A stretch of 64,000 nt of DNA from Diprion similis (taxonomy: Eukaryota; Arthropoda; Insecta; Hymenoptera; Diprionidae): contig NC_060110.1 in the NCBI RefSeq assembly GCF_021155765.1, positions 17,816,001-17,880,000 of the forward strand. The letters are read 5' to 3'. Both the position numbers and the translations under genes were made by a program. Of the stretch, positions 12,014 through 22,340 are shown in pieces. The notes below the pieces were generated by a model. It saw only the letters and a program-made list of their open reading frames with translations. It made no database searches and was not told where the DNA came from. The stretch's first letter is position 1; the number at the start of each line of letters is the position of its first letter.

Positions 12014-12290
12014 GTAACGCTTCCGCGTTGCGCAATAAAAATGCGGATTCATGAGCGATAAAAAACGGACTCAAAAGGCACGGCAAAATAAAGCTAAGAA
12101 AGAAGTTTTATTTAGCGATATGTGTTTGTCGTTCTAAGTCAGAAACAAGATTGTTTTTACAATAATACAGATTGACGCAGCAACCCCATTCATTTTATGA
12201 CAGAAGAATTCTGAAGCTTTTTTTATCTATGTCGACTACCAGATCTTTAGGAAAGGGGTAGAACGGTTAGAAGGTTTCACCCTTTGTAAA
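12014..12290 (+). mobile_element. Dispersed non-autonomous repeat, copy 1 (inverted partner at 37.1 kb)
   Basis: This 277-bp segment matches the reverse complement of 37062-37341 over its whole length. Shared blocks include AACGGACTCAAAAGGCAC, GCAAAATAAAGCTA, AGTCAGAAACAAG, TGTTTTTACAATAAT, ACGCAGCAACC and GTTTCACCCTTTGTAA. One end carries a palindromic sequence, imperfect here (GTAACGCTTCCGCGTTGCGC) and perfect in the partner. There is no coding capacity. The length, the two copies and the absence of an ORF suggest a non-autonomous element of unknown class. Terminal inverted repeats and target duplications are not clear. Confidence 0.7.
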
Positions 12291-12380
12291 AAGTTGATGA
12301 AGAAGAAGGGTAATATACATAACCTTAGGCAGAATTCGAAAACTGTGTTATGAGATAGTTATTATTGTAGTTTTTAAGTA

Positions 12381-12543
12381 GAGTTCAAGCTACGGCTTGC
12401 GTGCAGGTGCAATGGTTCTCTGCAGGAAACGATATGTATAATATTGTATTGTTGCTATTTGTTGTAACCTGTATTGAAATGAATCAATGAACGAATTGAT
12501 TATTTTCTATGTTCTACGTATTTTCTGAGCTGTTACTGCTACG
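12381..12543 (+). repeat. Dispersed repeat fragment, copy right of satellite
   Basis: Diverged relative of 8429-8572 on the same strand. It keeps GTGCAATG, TGTAACCTGTATTGAAATGA and CTGAGCTGTTACTGCTACG in the same order. The pair brackets the satellite array, but the surrounding sequences are not collinear, so it need not reflect one duplication event. Confidence 0.6.
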
Positions 12544-13469
12544 ATTTTTGCAACCCCTATTTTACAATGCTCGAGCTTCAAAAGATCTGAAAAGGGTCAT
12601 TTGAATCGTCTTGAAGAGAAAAAGTTTTTCGCCTCTAGATGAAACAAAAAGCAAGGTAAACGCTTTGGATTTTGTCTGAAAATATTGACGATTTTGAATA
12701 ATACTGAAATCAATACTTTCATGCACTTTACCAACGTAATTTTGCGAATTTGGCTAAAATGAATGTTTCCCATCGGTGGTCATTTCATAGTCATAATAGT
12801 ATACGACACTGCATTATCTATCGGGGTTCACGTGATGGTAACATTAGTTCTTGTAGTCTTTGTGTACAGGAACATTTACCGACTTGAGTTGCGCGACGCA
12901 GAGGGCGCTGCTTGGCGATGAATTTATCATGTTCATTTTCGAAACTGATAGATATACTAATTGATTTTCGGTTACAGAAAACCCCATTAGGCTAGCAGTC
13001 TTGATCATCTTCAATCAACGGTAGTACATTCGTTCAAATCATGAAGTCAATACCTATATTTCAGAACGATTCAAAGCAGATGGCAACTATTTTCAAAAGT
13101 AGACATCGAGCAGTTGCAATTAATATTTTGATTTTTTTTCTTTCATAGCCTTCAAGATGAGCAATTCAGTTCATGAAATAATTTTGATTCAACTAGTTTA
13201 TCATTTGTACATTTTTATAAACAAAACAATTAATAATCTAGTTATGGTATGAAATTATAGCACAGTCGGTTATAGTTTTGGACATGTTTTCTTTGATTTA
13301 AAATTGTATAAGATAACATTGTGTGTACCATGCATTTCCTACATTAAATGATCTGATGACATTCATTGATTCGGTTTGTACACACAAACTGTCGGAGAGA
13401 AAATGACTCTTATCTATTCATATAATCGATTTCTGTCTGACGAGCTTCTAATGATACTCATCAGTGGAT

Positions 13470-15975
13470 TCACTTTTTGTTTACGAAATCTTCACCCTTC
13501 TGAATATTTTTCTTCAATTCTGGGATGGCAGCTTCTAGGAGTTTAGATTCAAAGCTGCTTAATTTTCCAAGACCCAAGTTCTTCTCAACGCCATTTTTCT
13601 GTAAAAAAATGAATGATAGTGCTTAATTGTATAAAAGATATCTAGTTCACAGGTCAAATACTGCTAGATAATCCACTCATCTTTAGCACCATGTTCTTTC
13701 TGAGCAAAACAATTCTATCATACTTACGCCCAGGAGAATCGGGGTAGAGAAGTATTTGGCTTCGGTAACATTGGACCTGACGTATGAACATTCAACGATA
13801 TTCTGTTCTCCATTGAGGGCTTTGATTAGAGCTATTCCAAAACGGGCTCCAGCATACGCCATGGATAAAGTTGCAGAGCCTGTTCCTGCCTTAGCCTTGA
13901 CGACCTCTGTTCCTGCCTCCTGGATCCTCTCAGTCAAAGCCTTCAGCTGATCGTCTGGGAAGGAAACTTGTGGCTTGGCTTGAGAAATTAGTGGAATGAT
14001 TGTAATTCCGCTGTGACCTCCGATCACAGGGACCTGAGTCTTCAATGGGTCCAAGCCCTATGAAAAACAAACAAAAAATAAAAAAATACTCAAAATTATG
14101 CGATTTTTTTTGTACTTAAAATACACTACAAACTAATCCGTAGTCTTAGATGGAGATGAGTATCATTATATTTTTTGGTGCGCCTGAAATATCGATACCA
14201 GTAATTAGTAATGCAATCTAATCTAATCTACTCTAATCTAGAGATTTGAATACTTTTTCAATTTTATAAGCGTATATTATGGATGTTATCTTTCAAGAAG
14301 TAAAATATTCGTAGAATTTGACTGAATTCTGTGAATACATATACGTATCATTTTTTACGCGGTGTTTCTCTTTAATTTCAAACAAATCATTTCAGGCTGT
14401 ATAGAGCTGTTCAGAAATAGTTTGTGTAAATCTTGGTAATCACCTTAGCTTCGGCAATGAAAGTGTTGGACCTGACGATATCCAATGTTGTGACCCCGAA
14501 TATTCTGTTAGGATCGTAAACTCCAGCCTTTTGGAAGACCTCACTAGCAATAGGTACAGTGCTATTCACAGGATTAGAAATAATAGCCACAAAGGCTTTT
14601 GGCGCAACCTCTGCAGCCGCTGCAGCAAGATCACGAACGATCGAAGCATTTGTGTTGAAAAGATCATCACGTGTCATGCCTGGTTTGCGAGGAACCCCAG
14701 CAGGGATAATGATGACCTAGTACAAACAAGAATGTAATTATGTAGTAAGACTGCAAAATTACAATGCCAGCATCAAAAATAAAACCATGTTATTGGGCTA
14801 AGGAGATCTGATTGATTCAACAATTACTTCTGAATTGTGACGTACTGAGTTTAATAAGAATTCGGTTCCAATTTTCTGAGGTCTGACTGTTTTCACTTGA
14901 TTATAAAATTCACGCTTCTGATAGACTGCGAATTATGAAACGCTAAGTAAAGCACTTATCCTTATAAAGGTAAATTTTACCTAGTGGATAATAGATCTTG
15001 ACTGGGTTCTTAACTCACCTGGGCACCTTTGAGAGAATCTTTTAATTGATCAGGTCCATTGAACGCCTTTACCTTGGCAGGGGTTTCAATGTGAGATAGA
15101 TCTGCAGCCACTCCGGGAGTATTTACAATATCATAAAGAGAAAGTTCAGTGACTAGGGGAGATTGTTTCATGAGCAGTGATAACGGTTGTCCGATACCTC
15201 CGCTAGCACCCATTATTGCTACCTTGGCATTGCGCTGAAATAAAAGTAATACAAAATTTAAGCAACTTCGGCGCACTATTCTCTGCGATGTTAAGAAGAC
15301 TGATGTAATGTAACAGGTTCATTCTTGCCAACTGTAAAGTGAGGATATGGCTTAGCTTGAGAGAATAATAGTGAAAACACAATTCAATTTATAATAGCAA
15401 TAATTCACTACAGCACCTGGCTTTCCTAGATAGGTCACATAGAGATTTTCAATGAAAAATGAACCATTATTTGAATCTTGATGTTCCTCTAACTCAATTA
15501 AATCAATATATCTGGACCAAATTTTGTGTAAAGTATGTACAGAATATATTCAGATTCCCCCACGAGTAGTGAAGGTAGGAGAGACTAAAGTTTGGACTAA
15601 TTAAAAAAAAATTTTATGACGAGCTGTTGCATAATCAAAAGCTGTCGGAGAGCAGATAAATCGTACGGCATGCCTCATCGACACCGATTGCTTTCCGACA
15701 AAAGTGGACCCCGCAAAAGAGATAAATTTCTGATTTAATAACAAGTAAAAGTAAATTACGTGAGTTTATTTTTCTTTACAGACCAGAAGGCTACTATCTG
15801 AAGAAACGTGACCTACGCAAAATCCGATGTAACAAGGTTACATAAAGTTTAATATCTAGGAAAAAGAAAAGAAGTTGAAATGAAAAAAATCGTTTATTAC
15901 CTGGGATCCGGTCGATAATTGCTTCGTACTTTGTTGCACAAGTGCAGCAGTAGGTTTTATAAGCCTCGGAAACAT
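13470..15975 (-). CDS. Mdh2: Malate dehydrogenase, mitochondrial
   Basis: NAD-dependent malate dehydrogenase of the mitochondrial matrix, interconverting malate and oxaloacetate in the TCA cycle and malate-aspartate shuttle. Five phase-0 exons: 15975-15901, 15234-15019, 14716-14444, 14057-13728 and 13598-13470, giving 340 residues, the usual family length. The N-terminus [20 protein letters not shown] is basic, lacks acidic residues and fits a mitochondrial targeting peptide. The nucleotide loop GASGGIGQP is at 34-42. Substrate arginines lie in [11 protein letters not shown] (R107, R113) and at R179 in TTLDIVRSN. The catalytic pair is D176 and H203 (IGGHSG). The C-terminal [13 protein letters not shown] is typical of the mitochondrial enzyme. 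No defect is visible. The start is the first ATG and begins the transit peptide. Confidence 0.97.
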
Positions 15976-17318
15976 TTTGGTGAACTTAGGAGCGGCCGTC
16001 ACTGGTGAAAAAATATTCGGAAGTATTCAGCAGAAGGTCCGACAACCCTTCAATGACACCAGATAACCTTGAGGAGTTATTACGGAAGCACCACGTCAGC
16101 GTCGGCGCGTGAGCTCTGACGTCTCCAGGTCTGGCCGCGTTTTTTGAAGCATCTCGGCCGAGCGCGTGCAAATTTCCAGAGAGCAAAAATTCCACTCGAA
16201 ATTGGCATAACCTTTCGAATACCCGCACGTAGATGCATGCTTTAATAAATCCTCGGTTTTCATGTGATTGGGCTGCGTTGTGTGACATTTATGTGAATGA
16301 AATCCATATGCAATCAGCCGCGAATAAGGCGCATTCGCAGAAAAAGATCGTAATTTTATTTACATACTTAGTACATACCATACCACCAATACCGTCAACT
16401 ATTATAGAAATAATTTATAATTTAGGTAGGTTTATTAGGTATATTTTGCTTTAAAGCAGCATGAATTGAATACAAAGTCATTTTTTGAAACCGAACCTCG
16501 GTAATAACATTCGATGAAAGTTTGGTTGCCTCGCACACGGTCGAATGTTCATCAAGTCGTCTAATCATTGGGTGCGTTCATGAAGTAATAGCAAGTAGTA
16601 AACATAGGTAAACGTTGATCAAGAAGCATAATACAAGTGAAACTGAAGGAAACAACACTACGAAATTGCGAATTTCGTACGTGATGAAAATATTGGTGTA
16701 GATTGCAAAATACAAATGAAAGTGATGAAGTTACTGCTATAAATGTGATGAAAAAATTTTATCGCAGATTTGTAGACAATACTAATTGTAAGGCTAACTC
16801 CTTTGTATATTTTCAGCGAAATTATCGCCGAATCAAGTCAGACAAACGCTATATCAACGTATTTTTGGCGAGAAAACGTGATTTAGCATAGTCCCAAATC
16901 GCTGCAATGAATATTTCAGATTAGAACTGAAAAACCGAAAAAATTTCATGGTATTTCCGCAACTGTTGATCATACGATGTTTTGTCGGATTTTTTGAATT
17001 TCTGAGGGTCCAATTGGTCGGAATTGGGTCTTTCTAGTCAATTCTAGGCCCAAAAGTCTTTCAAGAGAAGATTTCAAAAGATGCTGTAGATCAGAAGAAG
17101 AAAAACAAAGAAAGGAAAAATTTCGTTTTTCTCAACTGGTGGTAAATGGCAGGAAGAACATTAGCATTTTTCACTTTGTGCGCAAATTTTTCCCAAGGAT
17201 AATCTAATATGATCCAGACGAATTGGTATGCATGCGACAACGTTTCAATATTAAACAAATTTTATTATCTATGTACAACATGTTATTTATCGTTCTATTC
17301 TTTTCTCTTCAAGCAAGC
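15976..17318. other. Spacer between Mdh2 and PIG-L
   Basis: The left few hundred bases upstream of the Mdh2 ATG must hold its promoter. They are GC-richer, with CGCGTGAGCTCTGACGTC-type sequence near 16105. The right end holds the short PIG-L 3' UTR, with its minus-strand AATAAA at 17271-17276. Between these I see no gene or repeat. ORFs here are short and unlike proteins. Confidence 0.5.
17271..17276 (-). terminator. Polyadenylation signal of PIG-L
   Basis: The minus strand reads AATAAA 43 bases past the PIG-L stop codon, a normal distance for a short 3' UTR. No cleavage site can be assigned from sequence alone. Confidence 0.5.
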
Positions 17319-18551
17319 TTATCCGTCATCAAACTCAACATCCAGCTCCAAGTCCAGTGTGCTGATTTCTTGAAGGGTGTTTAACAGTGTATATCGAGAA
17401 AATCTGATATACAGTTTTCTGAACCAAACGTATTGGGATTTATGAGCCATCATGGCCATCTGTATTAGACATAAAAATCATTAAATCAGCAGATTGAATA
17501 TCGTGAACATCATAAGGTGATTGATATCAATGCAGAACCTACTTGTATAATTTTCTGTTGTTTAAAGCTGAGTAGATACCAATGAGATGCAAATAGCAGG
17601 CTGATTGGTAAATCCAATATTAGAGTATATTTTCGTAATATATTTACAGATTCTAGTACATACATTTTGCAATCTGAAAAATAGTATGGAACCATAATAG
17701 TTAGTAGAAGATTTACAGTTACTTCTATAATGTCATTATTATATACAAGTAGAAAATATAAATTGCTCACTTACATGATGGCAATTTATTCTCTATACAT
17801 AGAGACGCAACTCCATAGAAAATTGAAATGTGATTTTTATGTCCGCTGACTCCTCGCTTATCAAATGTAATAACCGCATTTATCCTGTAACTTTCAACGT
17901 GTTGAAGAATCGTCTCCCCTACTACATTTTCTGGCCATAGAACTTTTGGATCATCAGGTAACTGTGTAGACCTTAATATTCAAATGAAAACTATTAGTCG
18001 ATTTTTATTCAAATATTTAAAGAAGATTTTTTCATTTCCTGAATCCGTATAGTGATGATCAGTAAAGTGGCTTTCAGCTTACATTAAAATGGTAACATTA
18101 GCTTCTGGGATTCCTAGGGTTTTAGCACTAGCCCAGAGCTCCTCTTTTCTCCTTTTAGCACCTCCTGCAATGACAACAGAAATTTGTATCAAGATGTTGC
18201 GCCAATAATAAAATAAATAAGATAACAATAAGTATAATGGGTACCTATAGTTAAACACAGGAGATAAACCTCGGAATTTTTCTGTTCTATCATACAATGT
18301 AGCATTGGACCAAAGAACATTACTTCGTCATCCGGATGAGCAATAACTAACAATATTCTAGCAGGTGGTCCAGGCAGCTGCCATGCCTTATGACTGACAT
18401 TTAACAACAGTACATACAAAAATATGCAAACGCAAAAGTAAGCAACGCCGGCAATGACTAGCTGCCACGCTACTTCTTTTAAGTACCAAATTGTTTCATC
18501 GAATAATACGTTAAAATAATTGTTCAACGAGCTCACTATTGACACATCCAT
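17319..18551 (-). CDS. PIGL: N-acetylglucosaminyl-phosphatidylinositol de-N-acetylase (PIG-L)
   Basis: Catalyses the second step of GPI-anchor synthesis, de-N-acetylation of GlcNAc-PI on the cytosolic face of the ER. Five exons: 18551-18245, 18164-18083, 17971-17775, 17673-17543 and 17459-17319, with phases 1, 2, 1, 0 matching across junctions, giving 285 residues. A single N-terminal membrane anchor spans about residues 28-50. The metal-binding and catalytic motif AHPDDE is at 71-76. The second conserved block TFDKRGVSGHKNH carries the downstream HxxH ligands. Further family matches are LPDDP, LESVNILRKY and the C-terminal QYVWFRKLYIRFSRY. The protein is somewhat longer than human PIG-L (252), mainly at both ends. 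The start is the first ATG before the membrane anchor. Exon 3 uses the acceptor before GTCTACACAG because the next AG downstream would lead to a stop. Confidence 0.93.
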
Positions 18552-19146
18552 TAGAAGGCCTTGGGTAAATGAAGTTTACAAATTTTTGATTATCGTCATA
18601 CTCTACGATACATGGAGATTTATGTCTAATGCAATTTTTTTTTCTTATTGCAAATTTGATTAGAATTCAAAATAATTAAGTTAGGCTTAGGTTAGGTTAG
18701 GTTAGGTTATGTCATGTACAATCGCGATTAGAAAGGTTTGAAAGGTCGGGCACCATGACGTCGGATCGGGTTTAAACCCGATTTCCTATGTTTATCAGAT
18801 TTGTTCGAATTCAAGTTCTTCCAAAACGACGTGTGCGATTGATTTTTGGTTTAACTACACATTTTGAAAAAAAAAGGTTACATTATTCTAGTACTATGGT
18901 TCTCTTCACATTGCCAACGTGAGAATAAAATCTAGTGAAACTCCTAGAATCAGATGCACAATTCCCCATACCTTTCGTTTTGCTGCTACGCCAGTGATGA
19001 TGGTTAACCAAACCTGACTTGACACTACTTGTCGACACTTGACAGACGTCAATTTAAAAGATTGCAAGTTTACCAATTTCCGATTCGAAAAACGAAATTC
19101 TAATTGTACTTAATTTGGTTTTGAGCTGATTTGAGGCGGCGCTGCA
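18552..19146. promoter_or_regulatory. Divergent promoter region between PIG-L and MTFP1
   Basis: 595 bp separate the two start codons, which point away from each other, so both promoters must lie here. The stretch includes a TTAGG tract at 18681-18709, a TGACGTC half/full CRE-like site near 18759, and GGTTTAAACC near 18769. No TATA box is obvious. Co-regulation is an inference from spacing. Confidence 0.55.
18681..18710 (+). repeat. Short TTAGG telomere-like tract
   Basis: TTAGG C followed by four further TTAGG units and TTAT, about 30 bp. TTAGG is the ancestral insect telomere repeat, and short interstitial copies can arise by break repair or simple-repeat slippage. It lies inside the divergent promoter region. 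Confidence 0.85.
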
Positions 19147-20289
19147 ATGGCCAAAGAGATGAAGGAGGTGGACATATTTCGCGACACGTACCTGAGATAC
19201 CTTGGTAATAATAAATCTTCGACTTGGAACGAATTAATTATTGTGAATTATCTTGGTACTTCTGGCAAATGCTTCTGAAAAGTATGCACTTCAATTATTT
19301 TAATCAATTTTTCGTTCTTATACACAGTGGTTTATTCCGTTGATTCTCAATTTGACCCAACGCGAACAGATGTATGTATGTACATACATCGTCAATGGTT
19401 TATCCTTCTTTTTTTCTAGGATACGCCAACGAGGTCGGTGAAGCTTTTAGGGGTATTGTCGCAAAAAATTTGGTACGATTTAGCTATGCTGTAGCAATCG
19501 GCTACGTTATCGCTGACTCTTCGTGCAAGGCAGTTGTTGCCTATCAGGTAAATAAATAAGAAAATATGTAGAACGTAAATCTTCGAAATAAATTGCACGT
19601 GGAGTTGGACGTATACTATATCCCTCAGCTACAGTAGGTATAAATATTTCCTACGTTCTTACTGGCTGTCGGTAACAGTGACAATATTTATCATTCATCT
19701 GTTCCCATTTAAAATATCGGAAATTCGTTAGTTACACAGAAAGACCACTACAGATTTTTTGAAACCACATACTTATTGTGCGTAGGTTGAAAAAAAAAAA
19801 TTTCACTCATCTCAATCACTTAGCCAATAATTAACGTTATCAAGCGAAATTTTCAACCGATAAAGCTGAGCTCAAGGGTTACAAAGTGAAAAAAATTTAT
19901 CGAAAACACATGTTTCTGTAGAATAATTTTTTGTAACTTTTCGTCATCCAATACTTCGACTGTAATATTGCTGTTTTTTCTTATTTCAGCAAGAACCATC
20001 CCCGAATAAAATTAAACGAGTGGCTTTGTCAGCATCTGATTGTTTGATATGGCAAGGGTTTGCTTCTGTGGTGATTCCCGGGTTTACTATAAACAGGATT
20101 TGTTACTCTGTTCAATTTGCACAGAAAAAGTTGAGCGGTAAAAAATTCCAAAGCCCTTGGATCAGCGTAGCAGTCGGTCTCATATCCATTCCGTTTATTA
20201 TTCATCCTATAGATGCTTTGGTTGAAAATGGAATGAATCTAAGTTACAGAAAATGGGTTGGTCACAGTCCCAATATAGCACCGGATTAA
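19147..20289 (+). CDS. MTFP1: Mitochondrial fission process protein 1 (MTP18)
   Basis: Inner mitochondrial membrane protein that promotes mitochondrial division. Three exons: 19147-19204, 19420-19547 and 19990-20289, phases 1 and 0, total 161 residues (human 166). The family hallmark DTYLRYLGYANEVGEAFR spans residues 13-30 across the first intron. Hydrophobic segments follow at about 39-50 (SYAVAIGYVIAD), about 77-90 (LIWQGFASVVIPGF) and about 118-135 (WISVAVGLISIPFIIHPI), and HPIDALVE is also family-typical. No cleavable presequence is evident. The start is the first ATG, preceded by a leader rich in stops. A plausible polyadenylation signal follows at 20516-20521. Confidence 0.93.
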
Positions 20290-22340
20290 TGTCAACTAAT
20301 TTCCAAGTAACACCACAGTTGTTCCAAGTCTCGTTAGTACAAATTAAACAACAAAGTATATAGACAATGCTTTACGCCCAAGCAGTAAATATAAAGCGAT
20401 ATATATATAAACATTTTCATCGAATGAAACGCATATTTTAATCTTTTCCTTATTGTTAATGTATTATTGTTGTATCGTATACCCGTACGTTTTATTAGAT
20501 CAATTGTTACTTACGAATAAATATTTATTATAAAATTTTTCTTCCTTCTTGTTAATTCATCCTACGTATTATACGCTATAATTTTCCATACAACATCCCA
20601 TCGAAATAACGAGGAAAATAAATAGCCTGCCCTTCACTTCTGAAAGTGTGCTCGACAAAAAAAAAAGAAAAAAAATTTTTCAAATTTTTATTCTACAAAG
20701 AAAATTGTGCAGATGAAGATTCGGGATTCTTATATACCAATAATATGCTACAATCATATCTCAACCCTTTCTTTTGCTCTTTCATGAGCTTCACGTATGA
20801 ATGCTCCTTAACTAAATAAGTAGTCTACCCCACAACGTTCGCCGTATGTCACGGCAGTTAGTGGTTACAACCACTCTAGACAGACACGTGCGTCGGCCTG
20901 GAATGCTGAAGCACAAACCAAAACCGCATTGGCGACCGAATACTCGTACTTTTTGAAATTAGTATTGTCTTTGTAATTCTGTGGAAGGATTTTTTCATTG
21001 AACGAAATTATTGTTTGCTTTTTTCAACCGCATTGTCAGACAATTTTTGATTTGTACAACCGTCGAAATGATCATCTTTCAAAAAATTTATTGCTCCAAC
21101 ATATTTGGTTTATCAAGATAAATTTTACAATTGAATATTTTTTTCTTTTAACCTAATTGTTTACTCAATTTCCGTATATATATATAGATATAGATATTTC
21201 TTATTTATAAATCATACACGAATAGAAGGGAATACCGAAAAGCACGGACGTATCTATTGGACGAAAAACTACCGTTCGTAACGCGCAAAGTGGAACGATA
21301 CGGTTCGTTTTACAGGGCAGGTGTATACCATCTAAGGAAAATGGTTCTTATTTAACGCTGATTCATCTCAGAGTAAACTGGGTTGAGTGAGTTCTACTTG
21401 CCCATGGAATCTGAAATCTGTATAGGTTTACACCTACATTGCAGCGAGGAGAATCATTATAAAATCTGATGTCCCTATACTTCTACCCTTATAATTCCTC
21501 GATAAATAAATCAAATTGTTTGTTACTCCGTTTCATTAGCGACTACAAGTGTATACATATGGGGATCCGTATACAGCTGTTCCTATACTATAGCCTACTG
21601 CTGAAGGAAATTGCGATTCAGAAATTCTTGACAATCTGTATCAATGCGTGACTTTAATGATGAATCAATGTTAATGTTAAAATAAAAATTTAATAAAAAA
21701 ATAAACAAATAAAAATACAAAATAATGCGCAATCGTCATACTTCCATGTAACACTGCTAGTGAATTGATTATAAAATAAATAACAATCATTTCATGTACA
21801 GTTTGATTTAGAATGAAGAGATTAATCGAATCCAAGTAATTCAGTTTAAGTAACTGAAACCGCATTGATCGAATTCTTTTTGATCCTCCAATTACAAAAT
21901 AAATCAGTTACAGTACATATGCGTGCTAAAATTAAAGATGTTCACAATAGTATGGTGAAAGGAAACTGAAAATTGATCGTGGACTTTTTTTTCAGTATAT
22001 AGATCACATTGAATTATACAAGGATAATATGTACCAAGTGTTCTATGATATAACGCGATAGAGGAACCTGTAATCTAAAATATTTATACGTTTTTATTCT
22101 GCACTATACTCGTGAATTACATAAAAGAATCAACTGTTTCAGTTATTCACGCAACCACTCGTATACAGTTGCGATTTAAACCTAGAAAATTATCGAGTAT
22201 CAGCTGCAATCGAGCGGTGAATGTAGAATAAGTAGAAATCGACTCGATCCCACCCTCTGACAGCGAATTATCAAGTATAAAAAATTGGTGATTATTATTT
22301 TCATGAGTGAATAGTGCGTCGTATATATGTACGATAATGC
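20290..22340. other. 3' UTR of MTFP1 and AT-rich spacer
   Basis: The left 230 bases are the likely 3' UTR ending after AATAAA at 20516-20521. The remainder is AT-rich spacer with a short (TA)n/(GATATA) stretch near 21176-21200. I see no coding sequence, RNA gene or clear mobile element. Confidence 0.5.
20516..20521 (+). terminator. Polyadenylation signal of MTFP1
   Basis: AATAAA lies about 230 bases past the MTFP1 stop codon, within AT-rich sequence. It is the first canonical signal after the stop that I see. Confidence 0.5.

Larger units (their letters stand above)
11753..13469. other. Repeat-rich spacer right of the satellite array
   Basis: No gene is seen. The spacer holds three repeat remnants listed separately (11842-11885, 12014-12290, 12381-12543). 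The stretch 12550-13469 is AT-rich without recognisable elements, apart from a short segment near 13030-13080 that weakly resembles 8035-8075. The 3' UTR of Mdh2 must end within the right few hundred bases. Confidence 0.5.
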
